Shown here piece by piece: positions 54,334 through 63,017 of a DNA stretch of 64,000 bases; the stretch's first letter is position 1, and each line of letters begins with the position of its first letter. Location of the stretch: positions 1-64,000 of the forward strand of contig CALWLL010000030.1 in assembly GCA_944381555.1 (NCBI GenBank), given 5' to 3'. Source of the stretch: an uncultured Agathobacter sp. (lineage in GTDB: Bacteria; Bacillota; Clostridia; Lachnospirales; Lachnospiraceae). The notes below the pieces were generated by a model. It saw only the letters and a list, made by a program, of their open reading frames with translations. It was not told the origin of the DNA and made no database searches. A program made the position numbers and the translations under genes.

Positions 54334-55212
54334 TTAAAATATCCACTCTGCCAAAATGGCATATAGTTCTCTTACATAATACGTCGGAAACAGCCATGCT
54401 GCTGTCTTTCCCGGCTTTGCACCCCAGCTTAAACCATTGTCTTCTGCGATGATACCCGCACGATAGACATGATATTCATTTGTGATGATAACTACTTCCT
54501 GAAGTAATCCATTTTCCTCAATCACTTCTTTTGCATATGCAATATTTTCTTCTGTGGATGTCGACTTATCCTCTTTATATATACGCGAACCATCAATTCC
54601 TCTATTTACTAACCAGCGGTACATGCACTCTGCTTCTGAAATATCTTCTCCCGGTCCTTGTCCGCCGGATACCACACAATCCGCATCAGGATTCTCAATA
54701 AGATACTCATATGCAGCTTCCAAACGTTCTGCCAGCGAAAGACTTGCACGCTCTCCGTACACACGACACCCCAGAACAATGGCTGTGGCATTTGGGGCAT
54801 ATGTCTTTGTGGATGCACCAACCATACAGCCGGTTTCAATCACCGCCAAGACTGCGCAAAGAGCAATTATCCCGCCTGCTGCTGCCATTGGAAACCTTGC
54901 TTTTCGCTTATTCCATAACTTTAGAATCCCATCATGAATTCTTTGCATAAAAACTGTGTATAGAATCAGAAGCGCGGACAGAACCAATCCCGTCATATTT
55001 CCGATATTCAAAATCCCCGCCGCTGCACATGGTATCAAAAACCATATAAAGCACAGGATTCCAACTGCCAGACCTATTATACGGGCAATGCCTGCCGCAT
55101 ACCTCCTGCCTCGGCAGACAGCGTTCTTTCTATGCGTATCTATTATCTTTCCGCGCTTTTTTCTCATGCTCATACCTTCCACATCTTTCTTTTCGTACTC
55201 CTTAATTCGCAT
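54334..55212 (-). CDS. YdcF/ElyC/SanA-family (DUF218) membrane protein
   Basis: 292 residues: basic N-terminus, three membrane helices (about 40-60, 65-90, 110-130), then the DUF218 domain with ATAIVLGCRVYG at about 142-153, CVVSGGQGPGEDISEAECM at about 180-198, STSTEENIAYAKE and NEYHVYRAG. The family acts in envelope or polysaccharide maintenance; biochemical role is unsettled. Own unit, downstream of the ftsH terminator. Confidence 0.88.
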   Translation of the reverse strand: MRIKEYEKKDVEGMSMRKKRGKIIDTHRKNAVCRGRRYAAGIARIIGLAVGILCFIWFLIPCAAAGILNIGNMTGLVLSALLILYTVFMQRIHDGILKLWNKRKARFPMAAAGGIIALCAVLAVIETGCMVGASTKTYAPNATAIVLGCRVYGERASLSLAERLEAAYEYLIENPDADCVVSGGQGPGEDISEAECMYRWLVNRGIDGSRIYKEDKSTSTEENIAYAKEVIEENGLLQEVVIITNEYHVYRAGIIAEDNGLSWGAKPGKTAAWLFPTYYVRELYAILAEWIF

Positions 55213-55329
55213 TCTAGCAATGAAATCTTTCTATTTCAATATCGTATGAGCCGAATTAAACACCTCTTCCTGGAATCTTCACACTTTCTTAATGATTCCG
55301 CGTAAAACAAGAGAGTTTCTTATAAAGTA

Positions 55330-55360
55330 AAAAAGACAGCCGTCAATCTGCTGTCTTTTT
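55330..55360 (-). terminator. Terminator downstream of ftsH
   Basis: Perfect 11-bp stem AAAAAGACAGC/GCTGTCTTTTT (55330-55340 with 55350-55360). It is 200 bases after the ftsH stop. Confidence 0.88.
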
Positions 55361-55500
55361 AGGAGAAGGTATTTTTACTATGGGGTTAGTAAAAACTATA
55401 TAATGTATTGGGGGGTTTTTACATGGATTATAATAGCACCTTTTCCCTAATAAGTGTGCACAAACTTAACAAAAGTTTGCAACTTTTTTTGTGCACTTTT
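55361..55500 (-). ncRNA. Structured 3' region after ftsH, possible small RNA
   Basis: The stretch between ftsH and its terminator has no gene but holds several inverted repeats. AGTAAAAAC (55388-55396) can pair either with TTTTTACT (55372-55379) or with GTTTTTAC (55415-55422), leaving C-rich loops on the minus strand. Further up, GTGCACAAA (55456-55464) pairs with TTTGTGCAC (55488-55496). A TATAAT-like box lies near 55426-55431. Could be a 3'-UTR RNA ending at the strong terminator. Confidence 0.35.
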
Positions 55501-55562
55501 CTACCTTCCTTCAAATTATCCCCCCGTTTGCGCAAAAATATTCACAAAAATATGCAATTTCT

Positions 55563-57398
55563 CTACTTATTTTCCCCAAACAGGCTTTCAAATTCTTCTC
55601 TGGTGATTTTTTCCTTTTCTAAAAGCAGAGCTGCGCAGGCATCTAATACTTTGCGGTTTTCTGTAATAATGCGCTTCGCTTCAGCATATGCATCATCAAT
55701 AATGCGTTTTACCTCTGCATCAATTGCTTCTGCTATGTTTTCACTATAGCTTCTTGTGTGCGCAAGGTCGCGTCCGATGAATACCTCATCATCATCGTTC
55801 GTATAGCAGATAAGACCAACGTTATCGGACATACCGTATTTGGTAACCATATCGCGGGCAATTTTTGTAGACTGCTTAATGTCGGCAGACGCACCTGTCG
55901 TCACATCATTATCCAGAACAAGTTCTTCTGCAACGCGGCCTCCCAATCCCACGATAATCTGCTGAATCATGCGGTTCTTAGAGCTGAACATCTCATCTTT
56001 TTCCGGCAGCGGCATGGTATAGCCTGCCGCACCTGTTCCGGTCGGAATAATAGATACCGTGTATACCGGTCCTACATCCGGAAGCAGGTGAAACAGGATT
56101 GCGTGTCCCGCCTCATGGTACGCAGTAATGCGTTTTTCTTTTTCGGAAATCACACGGCTTTTCTTTTCCGCACCAATTCCAACCTTAACAAAGGATTTAT
56201 TAATATCTTCCTGCGTGATATAAGCACGTTCTTCTCTTGCGGTTACAATAGCAGCTTCATTTAACAGGTTCTCTAAATCTGCTCCGGTAAAACCTGCGGT
56301 TGTCTGTGCTACCCGTTTCAAATCTACGTCATCACCTAACGGTTTATTCTTTGCATGAACATTTAAAATTTCTTCACGTCCGGATATATCTGGACGGCCA
56401 ACAACAATTTTTCTGTCAAAACGACCCGGACGCATAATGGCCGGATCTAAAATATCCACACGGTTCGTTGCAGCCATAACGATGATTCCCTCGTTTACGC
56501 CAAAACCATCCATCTCTACCAGCATCTGGTTTAATGTCTGCTCACGTTCATCATGACCGCCGCCCATACCTGTTCCGCGACGTCTTGCCACTGCGTCAAT
56601 TTCATCAATGAACACGATACATGGTGCATTTTTCTTCGCGTCTTCAAATAAATCTCTCACGCGGGACGCGCCGACACCTACGAACATTTCTACGAAATCA
56701 GAGCCGGAAATGCTAAAGAACGGCACTCCTGCCTCTCCCGCTACCGCTTTGGCAAGAAGGGTTTTTCCCGTTCCCGGAGGACCAACAAGAAGAACTCCCT
56801 TTGGAATTCTGGCGCCAAGTTTTGTATACTTTCCCGGCGAGCGGAGGAAGTCTACAATTTCTTCTAATTCTTCTTTCTCTTCACGAAGACCTGCGACCTT
56901 TTCAAAAGTCACTTTATTCTGGTCATTCGTTGCCATTTTTGCACGGCTTTTTCCAAAGTTCATCATCTTATTACCGCCGCTCTGCTGCGCCGCATTATTA
57001 TTCATAATCATAAACAGAATAAAGAATGCGCCAAATATCAACAGATATGGAAGTAATTGCATAAGCCAGCTTTCCTCTGGAACATCTGCGCAATAATAAT
57101 TTCCGAAGTTGTATGATTTCATCAATTCCTGTATTTCATTGACATCAGAAACATACATAATCTTCTGTGTTTCGTCCTTAAGCAGCACCGTTACACTACC
57201 GGTCGGAACTTCTTTGTTTTGGGTGATTTTTACGGCGGATACGTTTTCAGCCTGCAAAGCTGCTTCAAATTCTGCTTCTGTAATAGAAGTTTGTTTGGTC
57301 TGCCCGCTTAGAGCGTACCAGACAAGAATCACTGCCAGAATGAGCAATGCATACATACCAAATCCGGAAAAACCATTGTTTTTACTCCTAGTATTCAC
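55563..57398 (-). CDS. ftsH: ATP-dependent zinc metalloprotease FtsH
   Basis: Membrane-bound AAA+ protease for quality control. 611 residues from a GTG behind AAGGAG. Two N-terminal membrane helices (about 12-30 and 108-128) around a small outer domain; Walker A GPPGTGKT at about 203, Walker [37 protein letters not shown], and zinc site HEAGH at about 425. Follows hpt by 15 bases in the tilS-hpt-ftsH operon. Confidence 0.98.
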   Translation of the reverse strand: MNTRSKNNGFSGFGMYALLILAVILVWYALSGQTKQTSITEAEFEAALQAENVSAVKITQNKEVPTGSVTVLLKDETQKIMYVSDVNEIQELMKSYNFGNYYCADVPEESWLMQLLPYLLIFGAFFILFMIMNNNAAQQSGGNKMMNFGKSRAKMATNDQNKVTFEKVAGLREEKEELEEIVDFLRSPGKYTKLGARIPKGVLLVGPPGTGKTLLAKAVAGEAGVPFFSISGSDFVEMFVGVGASRVRDLFEDAKKNAPCIVFIDEIDAVARRRGTGMGGGHDEREQTLNQMLVEMDGFGVNEGIIVMAATNRVDILDPAIMRPGRFDRKIVVGRPDISGREEILNVHAKNKPLGDDVDLKRVAQTTAGFTGADLENLLNEAAIVTAREERAYITQEDINKSFVKVGIGAEKKSRVISEKEKRITAYHEAGHAILFHLLPDVGPVYTVSIIPTGTGAAGYTMPLPEKDEMFSSKNRMIQQIIVGLGGRVAEELVLDNDVTTGASADIKQSTKIARDMVTKYGMSDNVGLICYTNDDDEVFIGRDLAHTRSYSENIAEAIDAEVKRIIDDAYAEAKRIITENRKVLDACAALLLEKEKITREEFESLFGENK

Positions 57399-57413
57399 TC
57401 TTTTTTCTCCTTA

Positions 57414-57950
57414 CTATTCTTCCACAACGCCAATATATGGAAGGTTTCTATATCTTTGATCCCAATCCAGACCATAACCAATAACAAATTTGTCCGGAAT
57501 CACGAATCCTGTATAGTCTACTTTTACATCCTTAACCACACGTCTGTCTGGTTTATCCAACAACGTACACACGGTAAGGGTTTTGGGATTTCTGCTCTTA
57601 AACAATGCGAGCAGACGGCTTAGGGTATGACCCGAATCGATGATATCTTCTACAACAATGACATTCTTACCCTCAATAGAGCCTGATAAATCCTGTTTGA
57701 TATTGATAACGCCGGAGGATACTGTCGCAGCGCCATAGCTGGATACCGTCATGAAATCAATCTCCATTGGAAGTTTAATCTGTTTTGCCAGCTCCGTTGT
57801 AAAGAAAACAGATCCTTTTAAGATACAAACCAGATATACTGCTTCCCCTTTAAAACGTTTTGTAATCTCTGCACCCATTTCTGCAACACGCTTTTGGATT
57901 TCTTCTTCTGCTAACAATACGGAAATATTATGTTTCTTCATAAAATCCAT
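57414..57950 (-). CDS. hpt: Hypoxanthine phosphoribosyltransferase
   Basis: Purine salvage, making IMP or GMP from base and PRPP. 178 residues from the ATG at 57950 (TTGGAGG 10 bases ahead). PRPP motif VIVVEDIIDSGHTL at about 96-109; C-terminal FVIGYGLDWDQRYRNLPYIG. It overlaps the tilS 3' end by 23 bases, so translation is coupled. Confidence 0.97.
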   Translation of the reverse strand: MDFMKKHNISVLLAEEEIQKRVAEMGAEITKRFKGEAVYLVCILKGSVFFTTELAKQIKLPMEIDFMTVSSYGAATVSSGVINIKQDLSGSIEGKNVIVVEDIIDSGHTLSRLLALFKSRNPKTLTVCTLLDKPDRRVVKDVKVDYTGFVIPDKFVIGYGLDWDQRYRNLPYIGVVEE

Positions 57951-59412
57951 CTCTTTTTCCTCCAATGTACTCTATCCTGACAACCGTACGGGTATGTTCC
58001 GTCACTTTGATATGCTCGCTGATACGCCCACCGATTAACCACAATACCATAGAATCCTGCGCAAGCAGCCACATCTGCTCCCGCTTTGGAGCAGATATTT
58101 TCTCATCGATGAAGTAGTTCTTAAGTTTTTTGCGATGCCCCAGAGCATCACTGATAAAATAATCCCCACTTCGGCGCGTTCGTATGCAAAAGCCTTGTTT
58201 TATCTTATCATAATCCAGCAGTTTCGTATACGTTTTTTTCAGAATTTGCATACTTTGTGCGTCATAGGAAAATATTTTAATCCGCAGGCTCTCATCCCGA
58301 CGCAGAAAAATCTCCAGTTCCTTTTTTGACTTAAAAATGTTCTCCAGTTCTTCGGCGGAAACGCTTCTTGTCAGATCTTCCGATGGTTTGGATTCATTTT
58401 CCAGACCGCTGCTGTCTGTAGAATAAAAATGAATATAATCAAAATCTCTTTTTGCCGTCACCTGATAAGGAAGACGAAACTCTTTTCCCGACTGTTTCCG
58501 GCATAAGGACGCCACATCCTCTATATGCCCTGACGTAATATCCCTTCTGCTGCCGCATACGGTACTGATAGCCTTAAATACCACTTCCTTTTGCAGTACC
58601 GGATGCAATTCTGACAGAGCATAAATCTTAAGTGACAATTGCAGGGCCTTCTTTAAACCCTTTTGGCGGATTGCCACATTTTCCCACGCTTTCTGCGTTT
58701 CCTGTTCCAGAAAATCCTTCATTTCCTGCAAGCTGTCTGCCGTTTTGTTTATATGCTCTACCGCCTGTTCATTTACCTGCAAGAGTTGTGGCAGCACTAT
58801 ATTCCGCAGATGATTCCGGCTATATTTCAAATCCCTGTTTGTACTATCTACACGCCATTCTACCCCCCGCGCAATTAAAAACGCTTCTATTTCCGCTCTG
58901 TGCAGGGACAACAACGGGCGGATATATACCACGCCCTCTTCGCTCTTTCGTACAGGCAGCATTCCGCACAGCCCCGTTAAGGAACTGCCTCTTACCAAAT
59001 GAAAGAGAATTGTCTCCGCATTGTCTTCCATATGGTGGGCAAGCGCAACTTTTGCATGTCTTGCCTCTGCAATCCGGGAAAAAGCCTCATAGCGGAGTAT
59101 GCGTGCTGCCTCCTCCATTCCCACTCCCTTTTCCGCAGAATAAGCCGGTACGTCTACCGATACCTTATGACAGGTTACCTGCATACGGGCACATAATTTT
59201 TCCACATATGCCGCATCATCCAGACTCTCCTGCCCCCGGATGCCATGCTCCACATGAACTGCCTCTGTCTTATATCCGATAACACGTTCCAATTCCTTCA
59301 ATACCAGAAGAAGACACACGGAGTCTGCTCCACCGGATACACCCACAAGAATTAAATCCTGCGAAGAAACCATATTCCATTCTTTCAATGTCTTTTGTAC
59401 TTTCTGAAGCAT
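57928..59412 (-). CDS. tilS: tRNA(Ile)-lysidine synthase
   Basis: Changes C34 of tRNA-Ile(CAU) to lysidine. 494 residues from the ATG at 59412, which overlaps the spoIIE TAA (TAATG) with GGGAG just ahead. P-loop VGVSGGADSVCLLL at about 24-37, HxxHxxxxD-type loop VALAHHMEDNAET at about 120-132, and C-terminal tRNA-binding domains to the end. Full length. Confidence 0.97.
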   Translation of the reverse strand: MLQKVQKTLKEWNMVSSQDLILVGVSGGADSVCLLLVLKELERVIGYKTEAVHVEHGIRGQESLDDAAYVEKLCARMQVTCHKVSVDVPAYSAEKGVGMEEAARILRYEAFSRIAEARHAKVALAHHMEDNAETILFHLVRGSSLTGLCGMLPVRKSEEGVVYIRPLLSLHRAEIEAFLIARGVEWRVDSTNRDLKYSRNHLRNIVLPQLLQVNEQAVEHINKTADSLQEMKDFLEQETQKAWENVAIRQKGLKKALQLSLKIYALSELHPVLQKEVVFKAISTVCGSRRDITSGHIEDVASLCRKQSGKEFRLPYQVTAKRDFDYIHFYSTDSSGLENESKPSEDLTRSVSAEELENIFKSKKELEIFLRRDESLRIKIFSYDAQSMQILKKTYTKLLDYDKIKQGFCIRTRRSGDYFISDALGHRKKLKNYFIDEKISAPKREQMWLLAQDSMVLWLIGGRISEHIKVTEHTRTVVRIEYIGGKRDGFYEET

Positions 59413-61271
59413 TATTTCTCCCAAATTCCTGTCACCAGCACAGTCATATCGTCCATTGCGTATCCACCTGTGCGAAGTAATACCTGTTCCAAAATCGTTT
59501 CTGCCAGCACTCCTGCATTATCTGTCTTTGTCATTGCAATGATATCTGACAGCACTTCTTTGGGATTTCTGACATGAAGATATTCTATCACACCATCCGT
59601 TACCATTACAAGAAAATCACCATTTTGTAGCTGTCTTTTCGTACTCTCTACCTCCATGCGCACATCTGCTCCGGCAGGAAGATTTCCCTCATCAATGCAT
59701 TCTACGTCTTCTCCCCTCTTAATAAATGTTGCTGCGCCGCCTATTTTGATTAACTCCAGATTCCCCGTGTACAAATCTATCATCGCATAATCTAAAGTAG
59801 AAAAAATGTTGTTTTCTCCCTGCAATACCATCGCTGAGTTCATAAGCTTGATTGCCGTTTCTTTACGGAATCCCGCTTCAATAAATTTTTGCAGCAAATC
59901 TACCACCATTTCACTTTCCTGCTTTGCACGGTTTCCTGAGCCCATACCATCCGATAAGCATATATGATAATTTCCGTCATCCATTGCAAAAAAGGATACG
60001 TTATCCCCGTTTACAGGCGAACCATTTTTCGTTTCTGCCGCAATTCCCTGTAGTCCATAAAATCTGGTATCCTCATACACCGACACAAATGCCCCCTCCT
60101 GTGTCAGAATACTTTTACTGTCTTTTCCCAGACGCATAGAACTTCTCGCTGCCCTTTCAACTGCTTCGAGATACTGCTTCACAGGAATACCGCCGTCCCA
60201 TTTGCTTGCCACAAATCCTTCAATGCAGATACGCCCATTATCCTCATATATATGCAGATTATCTGTAAGTAACCCTTTCTCCTTCGCCTCATAAACAACA
60301 CGGGACAATAATTTCTGATGACTCTTGTCCACATTCACGCGGGATTTTGCCCACTCTTCCATTAACCCTGCCATAGCATCAAGCTGTTGGGCGATAACAT
60401 AGCGGTTCTCCTGAAGACGATTGTACCATGCATGATTCAATTCCAGTCTGCTAAACGCCTGAATTGCCTCTTCTACCATTCCCTCATATTTGTCGCAGTC
60501 TTCTACATAAGGCGCCCGAAGCAATTCTTCTTTGCTGCTGTGGTTGATGACTGCATATAAAAGCGCCCGGATTCCGCCCTGCCTGCGCATACGGTTCTCA
60601 TTCCAGCAGATTGCACACCCATCACAGGTAGCACACAGCTTGCCTGTCAGTTCCTGTTCCAGTACGCCGACCTCCTCTGTTATCAGTTTTTCCTTTGGCT
60701 GGCTCATTGCCATAAATGCATCCGATAACCCATTGACAGCATAAGCCAGCGATTCCATCCGGTCTGCCTGATGTCCCTGCATGGATACCACCTGATACGG
60801 CGCTGCTTTTTGTGTTTCCATACGGTACTGCAAATGAAATGGCAATGCCCCCAGATAATGTATACACGCAGCCGCACCAAATACAATAAGCCCTTCACAA
60901 AGCCCTAAGAGGAGTATATTGGACTCTTGTATGTTAAAGGATTTTTCTGCCAGATTCATCACAATTGTAGCAACTCCGGCAATAAACCCCGCCTCCCATA
61001 CATTACAGCCATGATTCATCCAGCGATAGATTCTGGTTCCCAATCCAATAATGACGAGAACAAACAAATATTTTATCATCGTGCTGATTGGCATAAACCA
61101 GAGTATGCTCATAACACTTCCTGCTATTACCCAGAAAGACGCATTTTCCGAGGTACTGCACACTGCAAAGAAGGCAGGCAGCAGAGGATAACATCCCATT
61201 ACGCCCAATCCGCCGCTTAAAAGTGCCACTATGCCTTTTCCGATTTCCTTTATCCAACAATATTGTTTCAT
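59412..61271 (-). CDS. spoIIE: Stage II sporulation protein E, serine phosphatase
   Basis: Dephosphorylates SpoIIAA to activate sigma-F in the forespore. 619 residues from the ATG at 61271 (GGAGGT ahead). About ten N-terminal membrane helices to about 215, a central regulatory region (220-400) and a C-terminal PP2C domain from about 420 with FFAMDDGNYHICLSDGMGSG and VMVTDGVIEY metal-binding motifs. Shorter than the Bacillus protein. Own Spo0A-type promoter just upstream. Confidence 0.96.
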   Translation of the reverse strand: MKQYCWIKEIGKGIVALLSGGLGVMGCYPLLPAFFAVCSTSENASFWVIAGSVMSILWFMPISTMIKYLFVLVIIGLGTRIYRWMNHGCNVWEAGFIAGVATIVMNLAEKSFNIQESNILLLGLCEGLIVFGAAACIHYLGALPFHLQYRMETQKAAPYQVVSMQGHQADRMESLAYAVNGLSDAFMAMSQPKEKLITEEVGVLEQELTGKLCATCDGCAICWNENRMRRQGGIRALLYAVINHSSKEELLRAPYVEDCDKYEGMVEEAIQAFSRLELNHAWYNRLQENRYVIAQQLDAMAGLMEEWAKSRVNVDKSHQKLLSRVVYEAKEKGLLTDNLHIYEDNGRICIEGFVASKWDGGIPVKQYLEAVERAARSSMRLGKDSKSILTQEGAFVSVYEDTRFYGLQGIAAETKNGSPVNGDNVSFFAMDDGNYHICLSDGMGSGNRAKQESEMVVDLLQKFIEAGFRKETAIKLMNSAMVLQGENNIFSTLDYAMIDLYTGNLELIKIGGAATFIKRGEDVECIDEGNLPAGADVRMEVESTKRQLQNGDFLVMVTDGVIEYLHVRNPKEVLSDIIAMTKTDNAGVLAETILEQVLLRTGGYAMDDMTVLVTGIWEK

Positions 61272-61323
61272 AATAAACCTCCATATCTTATTTTGTGGAC
61301 TGCCTGTCCACACACTTTCCAAC

Positions 61324-61363
61324 ATTATAGAGGTCTGTATTTAAATTCTTTGTCAAAATGACA
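61324..61363 (-). promoter_or_regulatory. Spo0A-type promoter of spoIIE with 21-bp spacing
   Basis: Minus-strand TTGACA (61351-61356), a 21-bp spacer, and TATAAT (61324-61329). The -35 lies inside TGTCA-AAA-TGACA (61351-61363), similar to the Spo0A box TGNCGAA/TTTGTCAAA. Bacillus spoIIE and spoIIG use the same long spacing, with Spo0A bound over the -35. Confidence 0.75.
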
Positions 61364-61389
61364 GAAGCGTTATGCTGATTTTTTCGTCA

Positions 61390-61423
61390 AAAAAAACGAC
61401 GAATCTTACTTATTCGTCGTTTT
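61390..61423. terminator. Bidirectional terminator overlapping the divIC stop codon
   Basis: 12-bp perfect stem AAAACGACGAAT/ATTCGTCGTTTT (61393-61404 with 61412-61423). The divIC stop codon lies inside the right arm, so it ends the hup-side operon before spoIIE. Confidence 0.85.
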
Positions 61424-61706
61424 CCTTAAAAATAATTTCGTCATCCGATATAATTCCCAATTTATGCGCCCATTCTCTGATAAAATCAATGGACTGCATA
61501 TGCTGGTTCAGCTCTTCTATCTCTTCTGCACGTTCCGTTTCATCTGCTAACTGCTCCTGCAGATTCTGTTCACGTTCCGCTAACGTCTTATCCTTCTCTT
61601 TAAGTTTATAAATCTGGATGGACATAACTGCAACGAATACAAGCACGATAAATACAATGCTCACTGTTCCTGCATTGAGTCCCTTTCTTTTTCTTTTACC
61701 GCTCAT
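61410..61706 (-). CDS. divIC: Septum formation initiator DivIC/FtsB family
   Basis: 98 residues: basic N-terminus, one membrane helix (about 14-33) and an extracellular coiled coil (about 35-75) ending in the family tail IDFIREWAHKLGII. Works in the FtsL-DivIB-DivIC division complex. GAGGT ahead of the ATG. In Bacillus, yabQ lies between yabP and this gene; here there are only 97 bases without a frame. Confidence 0.9.
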   Translation of the reverse strand: MSGKRKRKGLNAGTVSIVFIVLVFVAVMSIQIYKLKEKDKTLAEREQNLQEQLADETERAEEIEELNQHMQSIDFIREWAHKLGIISDDEIIFKENDE

Positions 61707-61738
61707 CAGGTACCTCTTCCTTCCCTTTTGTACCTTTC

Positions 61739-61767
61739 ATTCTACACGTTTTGTACCATTCTTTCAA
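61739..61767 (-). promoter_or_regulatory. Sigma-A promoter of divIC
   Basis: Minus-strand TTGAAA (61762-61767), 17-bp spacer, TAGAAT (61739-61744), 33 bases before the ATG. Allows divIC to be expressed in growing cells apart from yabP. Confidence 0.7.
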
Positions 61768-61803
61768 CCATAAATAAATTTCTTCTGGAATGGCAATCTT
61801 TCC

Positions 61804-62091
61804 CTACTTGAAGAGTTTGCCCAGAAAACTGTCGTTTTTCTTGACGCTAAGCGGTACCTGGGAATAGGAAAATGCCTCTATCATGCCTTCAATATCCACC
61901 TCGCCCTTTTCCAGATTCAGACGATTTACATGCAGATCTTTTCCCTTTACATGCAGCATTCCCTGCTCTGTCTCCAACAGGATTTCATTAATATCAAAAG
62001 ACAATACGTCCAAAATCCCTGTGAAGCTCCCGTTTTTGCGATTGCTCAATAATACTTTATGGGATTTGTTTATTACTTTATTTTCTTCCAT
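61804..62091 (-). CDS. yabP: Sporulation protein YabP
   Basis: 95 residues from the ATG at 62091 (AGGAGGT 9 bases ahead). Small beta-rich protein of the YabP/YqfC family: HKVLLSNRKNGSFTGILDVLSFD at about 10-32 split around the Gly, and LLETEQGMLHVKGKDLHV. Needed for spore cortex or coat formation in Bacillus. Between rqcP and divIC. Confidence 0.92.
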   Translation of the reverse strand: MEENKVINKSHKVLLSNRKNGSFTGILDVLSFDINEILLETEQGMLHVKGKDLHVNRLNLEKGEVDIEGMIEAFSYSQVPLSVKKNDSFLGKLFK

Positions 62092-62136
62092 GCCCAAAAC
62101 CTCCTATATATTAACTATATTAGGAGGTTGCCTTAT

Positions 62137-62379
62137 TTATGATATATATTCAAATAAATCTTTTGCTTCGTCCTTCTTTGTAGTTTCCTGAATATCAAGC
62201 ACACGAACCTTTACTGTTTTTTGTCCAAAGGCAATTTCAATAATGTCTCCAACCTTTACATTTACAGAGGCCTTTGCCTCTTTCCCGTTTACGCTGACCC
62301 TTCCGGCGTCGCAGGCTTCGTTTGCTACGGTTCTTCTCTTAATCAGCCGGGAGACTTTCAGAAACTTATCTAATCTCAT
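62137..62379 (-). CDS. rqcP: Ribosome-associated quality-control S4 protein RqcP (YabO)
   Basis: 80 residues from the ATG at 62379 (AGAGAAGAA ahead); longer frames to the left run into the repeat. One S4 RNA-binding domain: MRLDKFLKVSRLIKRRTVANE and GRVSVNGKEAKAS. RqcP acts with RqcH to add Ala tails to stalled chains on the 50S subunit. It also shares the Hsp15-type fold. Confidence 0.94.
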   Translation of the reverse strand: MRLDKFLKVSRLIKRRTVANEACDAGRVSVNGKEAKASVNVKVGDIIEIAFGQKTVKVRVLDIQETTKKDEAKDLFEYIS

Positions 62380-62405
62380 ATTTCTTCTCTTCTTTCTGAT
62401 AAAAT

Positions 62406-62560
62406 AAAGTGTGCGCTTAACGCACACCTTCGCGCACGAGCGGTATCGGAAAGCGATTTTTCCCTTCCGCGAGGTGCGCATCCTTAGCGAAGCGTTTTTA
62501 TATATATCATAGGAAAGTTATTATCTTTCGCACATTATCACGGTCTTTCCTGTGATATAA
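62406..62560. repeat. Dispersed composite repeat, copy D (full length)
   Basis: About 155 bp matching copy C: hairpin GTGTGCGC-TTAA-CGCACAC, CGAGCGGTATCGGAAAGCGA, TTCCGCGAGGTGCGCATCC, then ATATATCATAGGAAAG and CTTTCCTGTGATAT in inverted order. It follows the hup terminator directly and lies in front of rqcP, so it may also supply a leader. Confidence 0.85.
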
Positions 62561-62590
62561 AAACAACTGCCGTACCAGTCGGTACGGCAG
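62560..62590 (-). terminator. hup terminator
   Basis: Perfect 10-bp stem CTGCCGTACC/GGTACGGCAG (62567-62576 with 62581-62590), 4-base loop, then TTGTTTTT on the minus strand. Confidence 0.9.
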
Positions 62591-62606
62591 CGATTACAAC
62601 TCAAAA

Positions 62607-62879
62607 TTAGTTGATAGAATCTTTTAAAGCTTTTCCTGCTTTAAATTTTGGAGCTTTAGAAGCTGCAATTGTCATTTCAGCGCCAGTCTGTGGGTTTCTG
62701 CCTGTTCTGGCTGCTCTTTCTGAAACTTCGAAAGTACCAAATCCAACTAACTGAATTTTTTTACCTTTCTTTAATTCTTCAGCAACAACATCTGTAAATG
62801 CTTTTAACGCTGCTTCAGCGTCCTTTTTAGAGAGCTGTGTCTTTTCAGCCATAGCTGCAACTAATTCTGCTTTGTTCAT
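62607..62879 (-). CDS. hup: HU-family DNA-binding protein
   Basis: Nucleoid protein that bends DNA as a dimer. 90 residues from the ATG at 62879 (GAGGAGG 9 bases ahead). Signature [22 protein letters not shown] at the start (helices), [21 protein letters not shown] in the DNA-binding arms, and [16 protein letters not shown] end. Single gene with a strong promoter. Confidence 0.97.
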   Translation of the reverse strand: MNKAELVAAMAEKTQLSKKDAEAALKAFTDVVAEELKKGKKIQLVGFGTFEVSERAARTGRNPQTGAEMTIAASKAPKFKAGKALKDSIN

Positions 62880-62947
62880 GTCAAAATTCCTCCTCTGGAT
62901 TTTCATATATAATAATTCGAGTTGCTTTCCCAAATTACCTAAATATA

Positions 62948-62976
62948 TATATACTTGTTTTTCCTGTGTTTGTCAA
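62948..62976 (-). promoter_or_regulatory. Strong sigma-A promoter of hup
   Basis: Minus-strand TTGACA (62971-62976, consensus), 17-bp spacer, TATATA (62948-62953). Confidence 0.8.
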
Positions 62977-63017
62977 GGCAAAAACCCATATTTTAGGGGA
63001 ATTATACAATTTGAACC

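Noticed and set aside
55408..55749. Plus-strand 113-codon frame over the 3' end of ftsH
   Set aside because: Most of it is the shadow of ftsH; the GGGGGG before its ATG lies in a structured region without other coding signs.
58632..59282. 216-codon plus-strand frame opposite tilS
   Set aside because: Proline/leucine-rich shadow of tilS; no ribosome site and no family resemblance.
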